A stretch of DNA of 64,000 bases from an uncultured cyanobacterium (GTDB lineage Bacteria > Cyanobacteriota > Cyanobacteriia > PCC-6307 > Cyanobiaceae). Of this stretch, positions 36,849-49,965 are shown one piece after another. The translations under genes were made by a program, and so were the position numbers. Numbering within the stretch: position 1 is the stretch's first letter; every line of letters starts with the position of its first letter. The stretch is from the NCBI GenBank assembly GCA_903917565.1, contig CAIXBB010000004.1:1-64000 (forward strand). The letters run 5' to 3'. The notes under the pieces are model-generated. The model did not search any database. It was not told the origin of the DNA and saw only the letters and a list, made by a program, of their open reading frames with translations.

Positions 36849-37050
36849 CGGCGAAGCTCGCCTTGAGATTGGTATCGATCACGGCGGAGCCCCGCAGGAA
36901 GCCGCCACGGCGGAGATCGGTGCTGGAGACCACCGGCACCAGGCGAACCAGAGGTTTTCCTTCCTTGGCGATCACCACCTCCTCGCCCTGCAGCGCCTGG
37001 CTCACGTAGCGCGAGAGGTGGGTTTTGGCGTCATGGAGGTTCACCTGCAT
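36823..37050 (-). CDS. Phd/YefM-type antitoxin
   Basis: 75 residues. The N-terminal MQVNLHDAKTHLSRYV is the DNA-binding half of Phd antitoxins, followed by EEVVIAKEGKPLVRLVPV; the C-terminal half should wrap the PIN toxin encoded next. ATG at 37050 is chosen; the frame upstream to 37245 lacks similarity. Such antitoxins normally repress their own promoter, upstream of 37050. Confidence 0.88.
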   Translation of the reverse strand: MQVNLHDAKTHLSRYVSQALQGEEVVIAKEGKPLVRLVPVVSSTDLRRGGFLRGSAVIDTNLKASFADAIDAMFG

Positions 37051-37244
37051 GGGCGGATCCAGGGTTGGACTCGGCTTGGTCGAATTGCGGCTAAGTCCTG
37101 GAGCTGGGCAGCGGAACAGTGCGTCATTGACGCGTGGAGCCGCAACGCCTTGGGACATCGACGGGGGGTAGTGGTAGCGTTGCCGGTCGCACAAAAATTT
37201 CTGTCCGGTTTCGCGCCGGACATGGCTTCCGCCAGCACCTAGCA

Positions 37245-38192
37245 ATGGAAAAACTCACAGCCGAAGGGCTTGAGGTCGTCAACGACCTGGCCCAGCGGTA
37301 TGGCTTCAGCCAGGACGCCGTGCTGCACATGACCTTCGCCCTGCTCAAGGGTCGTGGCGGCATGGCCCAGTTCAACCACCCGGAATTCGCCGGCTCCGGC
37401 CAGTGGATGAATGGCGGCATGATGATGCTGGGGGACATGTTCAACCATGGGCTCAAGGCCCGCGTCGATGGGGTCTGCCGGGAGCTCGCCGCCGCGATCG
37501 CCAGCCAGCCCGAGCTGTTTCCGCGGGGCAGCTTCCAGTCGCAGAGCCAGAGCGGTGGCGCACAGCAGGTGATGGTGGGTGGCGCCGGACTGCAGCAGCA
37601 GGCCAGCAGTGGCGGTCAGCAGATGCAGGTGAGTGGCGGCATGGCGCCGATGGCTCCCATGGGATCGATGGCCCCGATGCGGCCGATGAGCTTCGGCTCC
37701 GCCCCCCTGTTCACCCCCGACCCCCGCGACACCTGGTGGCCCCCCGAACTGGGAACCCCCAGCTCCAGCGGCGCCCAGAACGAGGTGCGCTACGCCTACT
37801 TCCCGGCTGCCGGGCGGCTGGCGGTGGAGGTCAACGGCCAGGTCAGCGTCTACGACACCAGCGGCCATCAGATCGCCGGCATCTCCTCCCAGCAGCAGTC
37901 TTCCGGCGGCGGGCTGGTGTTCAGCACAGGCGACGGCAGCATCAGCCTGGCGCACCTCGCGGCGGTGGGCGCCCCGGTGGCGCCGGAGGCCCCATCGAGG
38001 CCCCCTGTGGCGGGGCCTCCAGAAGCCGCTTCCCCGGCGGCAGCCGCTCCGGCCAGGCCCGAACCCGCTGCCGCCGAGCCCGCCACCGACGTGTTCGCCA
38101 CCCTTGAGCGCCTCGGGGAGCTCATGCAGAAAGGCATCCTCACCGAGGAGGAATTCGCCGCCAAGAAGGCCGAGCTGCTCAGCCGCCTCTGA
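37245..38192 (+). CDS. SHOCT-domain protein with Gln/Gly/Met-rich linker
   Basis: 315 residues. The N-terminal 80 residues form a helical domain (EGLEVVNDLAQRYGFSQDAV, HMTFALLKGRGG) of unknown role. Then come a flexible Gln/Gly/Ser stretch, a Met/Pro-rich run (APMAPMGSMAPMRPM), a beta-rich central domain and an Ala/Pro linker. The end, LGELMQKGILTEEEFAAKKAELL, is a SHOCT domain. ATG at 37245 is used; upstream frame is discarded. It is divergent from the toxin-antitoxin pair. Function unknown. Confidence 0.8.
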   Translation: MEKLTAEGLEVVNDLAQRYGFSQDAVLHMTFALLKGRGGMAQFNHPEFAGSGQWMNGGMMMLGDMFNHGLKARVDGVCRELAAAIASQPELFPRGSFQSQSQSGGAQQVMVGGAGLQQQASSGGQQMQVSGGMAPMAPMGSMAPMRPMSFGSAPLFTPDPRDTWWPPELGTPSSSGAQNEVRYAYFPAAGRLAVEVNGQVSVYDTSGHQIAGISSQQQSSGGGLVFSTGDGSISLAHLAAVGAPVAPEAPSRPPVAGPPEAASPAAAAPARPEPAAAEPATDVFATLERLGELMQKGILTEEEFAAKKAELLSRL

Positions 38193-38262
38193 CACCCGTG
38201 GCGGACGGCTGGGGGTGCGGCTGCAGTGCGGGAATGACCGCTGAAGCGCCGGCGGGCTTGAA

Positions 38263-38991
38263 TCAGAACTTAGTGATTCTTGTTGCTTCTTTCTCCTTGC
38301 TGAACGATTCGGCGGCTTTCTGTTCCTTCGCCTTTTCATTCTCCTGGTCTTTTGGGGCTTCTTTCAATTTTTCCGCCTCCTTCATTTTTTCAGCCGTCTC
38401 ATCGGCGGGAAGGGCCTCCTCCTGCTTCTGCGGATCAGCCTCTGGGGCTTTTTCAGCCACATCTTCCGCACTCTCCTGCGCCGGTTTCGCTTCCCCCGGA
38501 TTGAGCGCCTTGATGGGCTCTTGAGAGGCTACCGCGGGTTGGCTGCCGATCTGGGAGCCTGAAGAACAGCTGATCACGCCATTTCTGCTGGCCGTGATGG
38601 TGAAGCTGGTTTCCGTGGTCGCCACCGTCGTCAGGCAAGGCACTCCAGGAGCCACCCCACCGCCCCAGGTGACCAAGAAGCTGATGTCATTTTCACCATT
38701 GCAGACACCGCTGGCACCAGCGGGTGTGGCATGGATTCTGGAAAGATTCGCGGTCGCACATTCCTTGGCCAGGCCGATCGCTTCACCGATGCGTGCTGCA
38801 GCGGCGGCTCGATTCTTCGCGTTCAGATACTGGGGAACAACAACGGCAGAAAGAATGCCGACGATGGCAGCCACAATCATCAGCTCCAACAGAGTGAAGG
38901 CGGCAGTGGTGGCCCCGGGACGGACGGCCAACGACAGCATCAGGATCCGCGAAGTTCTGGCACGCATGGAAAGCTGCAGATCTGCATCCAT
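38263..38991 (-). CDS. Type IV pilin-like protein with charged C-terminal tail
   Basis: 242 residues. The class III leader ends at Ala31, and mature residues FTLLELMIVAAIVGILSAVV form the pilin helix with Glu at +5. The -1 residue is Ala, not the usual Gly. The pilin globular part has cysteines in ECATAN, GVCNG and VPCLT. The last about 80 residues are an odd Lys/Glu/Pro-rich coil (KEAPKDQENEKAKEQK) ending at TKF. Start 38991 or 38967. No other pilus gene is near. Probably a minor or specialised pilin. Confidence 0.75.
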   Translation of the reverse strand: MDADLQLSMRARTSRILMLSLAVRPGATTAAFTLLELMIVAAIVGILSAVVVPQYLNAKNRAAAAARIGEAIGLAKECATANLSRIHATPAGASGVCNGENDISFLVTWGGGVAPGVPCLTTVATTETSFTITASRNGVISCSSGSQIGSQPAVASQEPIKALNPGEAKPAQESAEDVAEKAPEADPQKQEEALPADETAEKMKEAEKLKEAPKDQENEKAKEQKAAESFSKEKEATRITKF

Positions 38992-39430
38992 CTGCAGAAG
39001 CCTAGAGATCGCTTCATTGCTGTCAACAGCTCCAACGTCGTTGCCTGGATGGCATCCATCCTCAGTGGCTGGCCGTTCGTGGCCTGGTTTCGCGGGACAC
39101 CCGTCGTCGAGGCATGAAGGCTGGAGTTCCAGCTTTTGATGGCGATTTGCGGAAGTGCTTCTCTCGGTTGGAGGCTTACAACGTTTCGGTCGATCAGTTG
39201 GTCCCTCAACCTGTTTTCCGCCCCTTCCAGTCCATCGAGCAGCCGGAGATGCAATTGCGACAGCGGTCGCCTCAGATCCGCTGCTGCAGGTCGGCGCTGG
39301 AGTCAGCAGCCTGGAGGGCCGAGCGCAGTTCGACGAATCAGTTGCTGGCGTGGTCGAACTGGCGGGCCTGGGTGCTGCGGCCAGGCAAGCTGGGCCTGGA
39401 AGGCCGGACAGCCGGCACGGAACAGCGATC
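38992..39430. other. 439-base intergenic stretch, nothing convincing
   Basis: This lies between the divergent pilin and 5-oxoprolinase starts. Open frames run through it on both strands but show no recognisable domain, start signal or family motif. It may hold promoters for both genes or the remains of an older gene. Confidence 0.6.
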
Positions 39431-43218
<3,788 letters not shown>

Positions 43219-43222
<4 letters not shown>

Positions 43223-45048
43223 GCAACGGGCGCCGGGGGGCCATCGGGCTGGTGCTGGTTGTGCTGGCCGCACCGGCGACATTCGCCAAGCCTTCTGGGG
43301 ACATTCAGCCCGCCGCCGCCCTGGGCAGCAACGTGCTGCAGGAGGGGGAGCAGCGCTTCCGGCCGGTCTGGTCGGCGAAGGGGATCGTGGCGGCCCAGGA
43401 GCCGCTGGCGGCGGGGGCCGGCGCCGGGATTCTGCGCCAGGGGGGCAACGCGGTGGACGGGGCCGTGGCCACCGCCTTCGCCCTGGCCGTCACCCTGCCC
43501 CAGGCCGGCAACCTGGGCGGGGGGGGCTTCCTGCTGCTGTGGCTGCCGGGGCCGTCGCCGGCGGCGGCAAGGGGCTGCCTGGCCGCCACGGTTCCCGGTG
43601 GTGCCGCCGGTGAGGGCCCGGAACGGCGCCTCGGCGGCGGCACCGCGGTGGCGGTGAACTTCCGCGAAACCGCCCCCCAGGCCGCCCGACCCGAGATGTT
43701 CCTGGGCGCCGATGGCCAGGTGGACCGCGCCCGGGCCACCCGCAGCCTGCTCAGCACCGGCGTGCCTGGCACGGTCGCCGGCCTCACCCTGGCCCAGCGC
43801 TGCTACGGCCGCCTGCCCCTGGCCCAGGTGATGGCGCCGGCGCTGCGGCTGGCGGAGGCGGGCTTTCCGGTGAGCAAGGACCTGAGCGATTCGTTGACCG
43901 CCTCGGCGCCCCTGCTGCAGGCCGACTCCGCCTCCCGCCGCCTCTTCCTGCCGCCGCCCCCCCCGGGCACGCGGCTGCGCCAGCCGGAGCTGGCGGCCAC
44001 CCTGCGGCGCATCGCCGCCCAGGGAGAGCGGGGCTTCTACCGGGGGCCGGTGGCCGAGGCCCTGGTGACCGCCATGGAGCGGGGCGGTGGCCTCATCCGC
44101 CACGGCGATCTGCGCGCCTACCGCGCCCGGCTGGTGGAGCCCCTGCAGGGGCGCTTCCGCGGCCATCCGCTGCTCACCATGCCGCCGCCCGGGGGCGGGC
44201 TCACCCTGCTGCAGATCCTGGCGATCCTTGAGCCCTTCGACCTGGCGGACAGTGGCCTCAACGCCGCCGCCAGCCTGCATCGGATGGCGGAGGCGATGAA
44301 CCTGGCCTACCGCGACCGCAACGCCCTCCTGGGGGATCCGGATCAGGTGCCGGTCCCGGTGGAGCGGCTGCTGTCGGCGGCCCATCTCGATGGCCTGCGC
44401 CGCCGCATCGACCCCCGTCGCCACACTCCGGCCCCGCAGCTGGAGGCGGCCGCCGGCCGGGAGGGCACCAACACCACCCACCTGTCGGTGGCCGACCACC
44501 AGGGCGGGCTGGTGGCCCTCACCACCACCCTCAACTTCCCCTACGGCAACGGCATCACGGTGCCGGGCCAGGGGTTCCTGCTCAACAACGAGATGGACGA
44601 TTTCACCGCCAGCCCTGGCAGCGCCAACGCCTTCGGCCTGCGCCAGGGGGCAGCCAACGCCATCGCCCCGGGCCGGCGGCCCCTCAGTTCGATGGCCCCC
44701 ACCCTGCTGTTCCGCCCCGATGGCCGCCCCTGGATCGCCACGGGCAGCCCCGGCGGCAGCCGCATCATCACCACCGTGCTGCAGGTGCTGCTCAACCGGG
44801 TGGTGCATGGCCTCAACCTGGCCAGCGCCGTGGCTTCGCCCCGGATCCACAGCCAGCTGTGGCCCGACCGGATCGATGGGGAGCAGGGCCTCAGCCCCGA
44901 CACCCGCCGTCTGCTGGAGGCCATGGGCCACAAGGTGCGCCAGGCCCCGGCCATGGGGGCGGCCAACAGTGTCGAGGTGCTGGAGGCCGGCGGCAGCCTG
45001 GGGACGGTGGATCCGCGCCGCGCCGAAGGTCCGGCCGTGGCCGAATGA
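43219..45048 (+). CDS. ggt: Gamma-glutamyltransferase
   Basis: 609 residues. A signal peptide occupies about 1-23, so it acts outside the cytoplasm. It is made as one chain that self-cleaves before the catalytic Thr in NTTHLSVAD (about residue 418). Also visible are NAVDGAVATAFAL, NLGGGGFLL and the small-subunit oxyanion-region GRRPLSSMAPT. It splits glutathione and other gamma-glutamyl compounds; the coupled upstream 5-oxoprolinase would recycle pyroglutamate. Confidence 0.93.
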
Positions 45049-45051
45049 GGC

Positions 45052-45582
45052 TCAGCCCTGGGGCGCGGCGGGGGCTTGCGGCGGGGTGGCGGTGAGCAGG
45101 TTGAAGGCGGAGAAGGCCAGGCCGAACCCGAGCAGGGTGCCGATGGCCCAGATGCTGTCGGAAGGCCACTCGGCGATCAGCATCCCCCCCAGCACAACGG
45201 TGACAATGCCGTCGAGCAGCACCAGGCCCCTGGCCGGCCCTGAGCCGGCGGCGGCGCCCGCCAGCTCCATCACCCCCTCGACGGCCAGCAGGACACCGAT
45301 GAACAGGGTCAGGCTCACGGTGCTGGCCACCGGGAAGGCCACCAGGCCGATGCCGCCGATCACGTAGAGCACCCCGGAGATGGCGCGGAACACCTTGCTG
45401 CGGGTGTCATCGGCGGAGGTAAGCCGCAGCAGCTGGGAGGCGCCCGCCGCGATTGCCACCCCACCGAGGGCGATGGTGAGCAGGGTGGCCGACACGAAGG
45501 GAAGCGCCAGAGCGAGGACGGCCGCTACAAGCAGCAGGCCGGCGGTGAGCCAGCGCAGGGTGGGGGAAGCGGGGACGGACAA
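45052..45582 (-). CDS. HdeD-family (DUF308) membrane protein
   Basis: 176 residues with six hydrophobic helices, alternating with short turns as in HdeD; the repeated pattern LLVAAVLALALPFVSA / GVLYVIGGIGLVAFP / GIVTVVLGGMLIAEWP shows the internal repeat of DUF308. Start is TTG at 45582. Linked to acid resistance in enterobacteria; role here unknown. Convergent with ggt, 3 bases apart. Confidence 0.85.
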   Translation of the reverse strand: MSVPASPTLRWLTAGLLLVAAVLALALPFVSATLLTIALGGVAIAAGASQLLRLTSADDTRSKVFRAISGVLYVIGGIGLVAFPVASTVSLTLFIGVLLAVEGVMELAGAAAGSGPARGLVLLDGIVTVVLGGMLIAEWPSDSIWAIGTLLGFGLAFSAFNLLTATPPQAPAAPQG

Positions 45583-45638
45583 GGGCTCAGGGAGGCTGGT
45601 GGGAGGTTAGGCCGCATTGCCGGCGGAAACCGCCGCGC

Positions 45639-46019
45639 TCATCGGGGCGGGCCGTTGAAAAGGATGGCCACCACCCGGCGACCGTCCGGAGCGATCTTGA
45701 TCTCGGTTTCCATGGTGGCCGGGAGCCCCTTGGATTCCCAGCCGGGGGGGCCTCCCAGGAAGCGGTAGACGAAGCCGTTGGCATCGTTGCGCACCAGGCA
45801 CGGGTTGGAGGCCGCCGAGGTGGAGAACATGCAGTTCGCCGGGGTGTACACCGTCAGCCCGCCGTTGCTGAGCACGGCCGCGTTGCGGGCCAGGTTGAGG
45901 GCCCGGATCTCGTTGAAGGGAATGCCCTGGGCCAGGGCCGGGGCCAGGGGGGCCATCGCCAGCAGGAGCCCAGCGGCGGCGGGCAGCAGGCGGGTCGTGG
46001 GCCGGAAGCGGAAGGCCAT
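45639..46019 (-). CDS. Small secreted protein, unknown
   Basis: 126 residues. A signal peptide with LLPAAAGLLLAMAPLAPALA precedes a mature part of about 95 residues carrying two cysteines (ANCMF, NPCLV). ATG at 46019 has AAGGA about 7 bases upstream, better than ATG at 46043. I do not recognise the family. It is divergent from the potassium channel gene. Confidence 0.7.
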   Translation of the reverse strand: MAFRFRPTTRLLPAAAGLLLAMAPLAPALAQGIPFNEIRALNLARNAAVLSNGGLTVYTPANCMFSTSAASNPCLVRNDANGFVYRFLGGPPGWESKGLPATMETEIKIAPDGRRVVAILFNGPPR

Positions 46020-46123
46020 CGGAGTCCTTGCGGATGTCTCCATTCTGAGGGCGCTCCCTGGTTTCGCGTCTCGGGGTCGCTGGGGGCCGCAGAGCCTCGG
46101 CCTACCTTGTCGGTCCTGAGTCG

Positions 46124-46900
46124 ATGGCGTCCGTGATCCGACCTCTGGCAGCGCCGGCCACGCCGGAAGGCCTGGCGCGACGGCGGCACCGCTTCTACCG
46201 ACGGCTGCTGTTTCTGTGTCTGCTGGTGATGCTGAGCCTGGCGTTTCCGGAGTCGCTGCGTCTGGTCAGAACGGTGGGATTTTTCCTGATCACGGTCTTC
46301 ACCACCGTGGAACTCAGCGGCCTCACCAGCGGCCGGCTCCAGTGCTCCTGGAGCAACCGGATCTTTCTGGCGCTGGGCTGTGGCAACCTTCTGGCCCAGT
46401 TGCTCTGGTTGCTGACGCCGATGGAGCAGCGCCTCTCCGGCGTGCCGCTGCTGGTGTTGGGCACGGTGTTCATCGGCTGGAGTCTGGTGCGTCTGGTGAG
46501 GGTCCTCGGCCGGGAGCCCCGGGCCACCAGTCCGGTGGTGATCGGGACGGTGGCCGGTTATCTGCTGCTCGGGCTCAGCGGTGGGCTGGTGCTGAGCGTG
46601 CTGGAAACGATCCAGCCCGGCAGCTTCGTGGTCAACGCCGGCGATGAGCCGGCCCGCGTCGTTCGCGCCGATTCGGGGCCTGACTCCTACTCGATGTGGG
46701 AGCTGGATTTCGCCCGCATCAACTACTTCGCCTTTGTCAGCCTCACCACCACCGGCTACGGGGATGTCATCCCGGCAAAGCCGCCGGCGCGGATGGCCAG
46801 CGTGGTGCTGGGGATCGCCGGCCCCCTCTACATCGCCGTGATCCTGGGGGTGCTGATCAGCCGATTCACGGGCTCGGAGGTGGGGGGCTCCGGCGGCTGA
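46124..46900 (+). CDS. Ion channel protein (two-pore-helix potassium type)
   Basis: 258 residues. The selectivity filter TTTGYGD lies near residue 209, between a pore helix and a last membrane helix (MASVVLGIAGPLYIAVILGVLI). Four or more helices precede it. No cytoplasmic TrkA-N (RCK) domain follows. Start ATG 46124. The 3' end overlaps NDH-2 antisense by 73 bases. Confidence 0.88.
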   Translation: MASVIRPLAAPATPEGLARRRHRFYRRLLFLCLLVMLSLAFPESLRLVRTVGFFLITVFTTVELSGLTSGRLQCSWSNRIFLALGCGNLLAQLLWLLTPMEQRLSGVPLLVLGTVFIGWSLVRLVRVLGREPRATSPVVIGTVAGYLLLGLSGGLVLSVLETIQPGSFVVNAGDEPARVVRADSGPDSYSMWELDFARINYFAFVSLTTTGYGDVIPAKPPARMASVVLGIAGPLYIAVILGVLISRFTGSEVGGSGG

Positions 46901-48324
46901 GACAGGGGCCCCGGCGGCACGGCCCGCTCCAGGCCCACATCGACGCCGATGTGCTGATCCGGCCGTCCGGTGATCAGCAGGGCCGTGCGCTGGCGGGTGG
47001 CGATCTGCCACATCCACTTGCTGAACAGGGCGATGCGGTTCTCGGTGTCGGGGATGAAGGCGAGATGGGCCAGGGCCCAGAGGACCCAGCCCGCCAGCCC
47101 GCTCACATGCAGGCCGCGCAGATCGGCCACCGCGTACCAGGGGCCGATCACGGCCATGCTGCCGAGATCGAACCAGCGGAACGGCTCACTGCGGCGCCCC
47201 TCGAGGCCCGCCAGGATGTCGCGCGCCACCCAGCCGCCCATCTGCACGGCCGGGCCCGCCATGCCCGGCAGCACCCTGCCGTCGCCGGTATGGGCGTAGT
47301 GGCAGAGATCCCCCACCGCCCGGATCTCAGGGTGACCCGGCAGCGAGAAGTCGGCCTCCACCTCCAGCCGGCCGCCCCGGTCCACCGGGGCCCCCGTGCG
47401 CTCGGCCAGCAGCCGGCCGAGACGGGAGGCGCGCACCCCGGCGGTCCAGCAGATCGTGGCCGCTTCCAGGGAAGGGCTCTCACCTGAGCTGTCTTGCTGG
47501 CCGCCATCGGCGCCGTCTGCGCTCTCGTCTGCGGGGCGCTTGAGGATCACCCGGCCGGGTTCGATCGCCGCCACCATCGCGTTCAGCCGCAGTTCCACGC
47601 CGGCCCGCTCCAGGTAGGCCGCCGCATCCCCGGACAGGTTGGCGGCCATCGCCGGCAGCACCCGATCCACCGCATCCAGCAGGATCACCCGGCACTGGGC
47701 ACGATCGAGCTGTTTGAAGTCCCGCGCCACGGCGCGATGCATGAGCTCGATCAGGGAGCCGGCCAGCTCGCAGCCCGCCGGCCCGGCCCCCACCACCACC
47801 ACCGATTGCAGGAAGCGGCGCCGCTGGGGATCCCGGGTCTGCTCGGCTTCTTCGAGGGCCATCAGCAGCCGGCGCCGGATCTCATCGGCGTGCTCGAGGA
47901 TCTTCATCGGTGGCGCCAGGGGCCGCCATTCCTCGTGGCCGAAGTAGGTGCTGCCCGAACCGCTGGCCAGGATCAGGTGGTCGTAGCCGTAGCGGTGGTC
48001 GTTGAACACCACCTCCCTGGCCCCGGTGTCGATGTCGACCACCTCGCCCAGCAGGATCTGGATGTTGGCGGCCTCCCCCACCATCTGGCGCAGGGGTGAC
48101 GCCACGTCGGCCTCCGACACCAGACCGGAGGCCACCTGGTACAGCAGCGGCTGGAAGAGGTTGAAGTTGCGCTTGTCGATCAGGGTGACGCGCACCGGCT
48201 GGCCGGCCAGGGCGTTGCAGGCCTTGAGCCCGGCGAACCCGCCGCCCACGATCACCACATGGGGCCAGTCGCGCATGGCCTCCAGCGGCGGATCCAGCTC
48301 GAGGAAGAAGCGTTCCGGGGCCAT
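46828..48324 (-). CDS. ndb: Type II NADH dehydrogenase (NDH-2)
   Basis: 498 residues. Two nucleotide-binding motifs, VVIVGGGFAGLKA (about 25-37) for FAD and VVVVGAGPAGCELAGSL for NAD(P)H, and KRNFNLFQPLLYQVASG are typical of NDH-2 that feeds electrons to quinone without pumping protons. The C-terminal part contains the hydrophobic membrane-contact region (GLAGWVLWALAHLAFI). ATG at 48324 with GAGGA upstream; TTG at 48333 is rejected. Shares a 161-base divergent region with znuA. Confidence 0.92.
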   Translation of the reverse strand: MAPERFFLELDPPLEAMRDWPHVVIVGGGFAGLKACNALAGQPVRVTLIDKRNFNLFQPLLYQVASGLVSEADVASPLRQMVGEAANIQILLGEVVDIDTGAREVVFNDHRYGYDHLILASGSGSTYFGHEEWRPLAPPMKILEHADEIRRRLLMALEEAEQTRDPQRRRFLQSVVVVGAGPAGCELAGSLIELMHRAVARDFKQLDRAQCRVILLDAVDRVLPAMAANLSGDAAAYLERAGVELRLNAMVAAIEPGRVILKRPADESADGADGGQQDSSGESPSLEAATICWTAGVRASRLGRLLAERTGAPVDRGGRLEVEADFSLPGHPEIRAVGDLCHYAHTGDGRVLPGMAGPAVQMGGWVARDILAGLEGRRSEPFRWFDLGSMAVIGPWYAVADLRGLHVSGLAGWVLWALAHLAFIPDTENRIALFSKWMWQIATRQRTALLITGRPDQHIGVDVGLERAVPPGPLSQPPEPPTSEPVNRLISTPRITAM

Positions 48325-48421
48325 CAAGCGCAATCCTCAGGAGCTAACCGTAGGCAGCCCCCCTTTCCGGGGCGGTAGTGATGGAAGCGGTTTGCCGTGA
48401 AAGGGACCTGAGGCTGTAGAT

Positions 48422-48436
48422 TGATAATGATTCCCA
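48422..48436 (+). promoter_or_regulatory. Zur/Fur-type operator
   Basis: TGATAATGATTCCCA is a 7-1-7 near-palindrome: the left half TGATAAT is a consensus Zur half-site and the right half keeps 5 of 7 bases of ATTATCA. It lies about 50 bases before the znuA start, so zinc-bound Zur likely represses this gene. Confidence 0.75.
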
Positions 48437-48485
48437 AACCTGTTTCGATATCGCCAGGTCCCTGCCCCCTTCCCGTCGTCAACTG

Positions 48486-49421
48486 GTGGCCGTGGCCGCG
48501 GCTCTGTCCGCCCTGCTGCTCGGCTGCCGTGCTGCGGTGGAACCGCCGGACCCCCGGACCGGCCGCCCCGATCGCCCCCAGGTGCTGACCACCTTCCTGC
48601 CGATCACCCTGTTCACCAGGGCCGTGGCCGGCGACTGCGCCGAGGTGACGGCGCTGATCCCTGCCGCCAGCGGCCCCCACGACTTCCAGGCCAGGCCGGG
48701 GGACGTGGCCGCCATCAGGAACGCCAGGGTGCTGGTGAAGAACGGCCTGGGAATGGAGTCCTTCCTCGACAAGCTGGTGGAGGCCGCCGGCAACCCCGCC
48801 CTCAAGGTGATCGACTCCAGCCGTGGCATCGCCACGCTGGAGAACCCGCAGGAGCCCCGTGGGGATCACCCTGATGGCCATGACCATGATCAGGGCCAAG
48901 GCCCGATCAATCCCCACATCTGGCTGGATCCGGTACGCGCCGCCCAGCAGGTGGAGACCATCCGCGACGGCCTGATCGCGGCGGATCCGGCCTGCGCCGA
49001 TGGCTACCGCCGCCATGCCGCCGCCTTCACGGGCGAGCTGCGCCGGCTCAACACGGACTTCGAGAAGCAGCTGGCCCCGTTCCGGGGCAAGACCTTTGTG
49101 GTGGTGCACGACTTTGCCCCCTACTTCGCTGAGCGCTACGGCCTCAGGGTCCAGTACCTCGTGGGTGTGCCGGAGCAGAACCCCTCCCCCGCCGATCTGG
49201 CACGGGTGGTCGACACGGTGAAGAACACCCAGCTCAAGGCGCTGCTCACCGAACCCCAGCAGGGCAACCGCTCCTTCAACGCCCTGGCCGGGGATCTGGG
49301 GATCCGCATCAGCGTCTTCGATCCCATGGAGACCGGCACCGAGCGGGCCTCCAGGATCCCTGCCAGCTATGGCGAGGTGATGCGCCGCAACGTCACCGAC
49401 CTGGTGAGGGCGTTTCGTTGA
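48486..49421 (+). CDS. znuA: Zinc ABC transporter substrate-binding lipoprotein
   Basis: 311 residues from GTG at 48486. The lipobox LLLGC is at about 10-14. The metal ligands typical of cluster 9 proteins are seen: His in GPHDFQ, His in NPHIWLDP, His in VVHDFAPYFAERYG and Asp in DPMETG; a short His/Asp-rich loop (DHPDGHDHD) lies between the first two, as in ZnuA. No permease or ATPase gene is next to it. The true start may be a little upstream, since the signal sequence reads back as PPSRRQLV. Confidence 0.88.
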   Translation: MAVAAALSALLLGCRAAVEPPDPRTGRPDRPQVLTTFLPITLFTRAVAGDCAEVTALIPAASGPHDFQARPGDVAAIRNARVLVKNGLGMESFLDKLVEAAGNPALKVIDSSRGIATLENPQEPRGDHPDGHDHDQGQGPINPHIWLDPVRAAQQVETIRDGLIAADPACADGYRRHAAAFTGELRRLNTDFEKQLAPFRGKTFVVVHDFAPYFAERYGLRVQYLVGVPEQNPSPADLARVVDTVKNTQLKALLTEPQQGNRSFNALAGDLGIRISVFDPMETGTERASRIPASYGEVMRRNVTDLVRAFR

Positions 49422-49965
49422 TCGCCGCCAACATGATGTTGGCGCAGGCCTCAGCATCGGAAAGGGCATCGTGATGCTGCAGCGGCAGGCCCAGATGGCG
49501 GCACACATCCGGCAGCTTGGTGGGCCGAAGATTCCAGGCCTGCCTGGCCACCTGCACCGTGCAGACAAAGGGTTGGGTTGGAGGGCGCAGGCCGGCCTGA
49601 TCGCAGCACGCCCGCATCACACCGGCGTCAAAACTGGCGTTGTGGGCGGCGATGAATTGCGCCCCATCCAGACAGGTCGCCAGCTCCTGCCAGAGTTCAG
49701 CGAATGGGGGCGCATCGGCCACCTGCGACCAGCTGATGCCATGGATGGAGGTGAAGAGGAAGGTCCGGCGCGGTGGGCGAATCAAGCGGTGCTCGCGGTG
49801 CACGATGGTCCGCCTCTCCACCCGCACCAGGGCGATCGAGCAGGCGCTGTCCCGGCCTTGATCGGCCGTCTCGAAATCCAGAGCCACGAAACAGCCCTGC
49901 TGGACATCGCGACGGCTTGGCCCAGCCATCGGCGTGACGGGCGGAGGTCCCTCGTTGCTGCTCAC
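49393..49965 (-). CDS. DEDDh 3'-5' exonuclease (DnaQ-like)
   Basis: 190 residues. Exonuclease motifs are complete: FVALDFETAD (DxE), TSIHGIS, AAHNASFDAGVM and HHDALSDAEACA. It resembles stand-alone epsilon-like nucleases. Start GTG 49965 overlaps the autotransporter stop as GTGA; ATG at 49929 is possible. Its 3' end overlaps znuA by 29 antisense bases. Confidence 0.88.
   Translation of the reverse strand: MSSNEGPPPVTPMAGPSRRDVQQGCFVALDFETADQGRDSACSIALVRVERRTIVHREHRLIRPPRRTFLFTSIHGISWSQVADAPPFAELWQELATCLDGAQFIAAHNASFDAGVMRACCDQAGLRPPTQPFVCTVQVARQAWNLRPTKLPDVCRHLGLPLQHHDALSDAEACANIMLAAINETPSPGR

Noticed and set aside
48420-48485. An upstream ATT start for znuA, in the Zur box
   Set aside because: The frame is open and signal-like near its end, but ATT starts are rare and the operator would be inside the gene.
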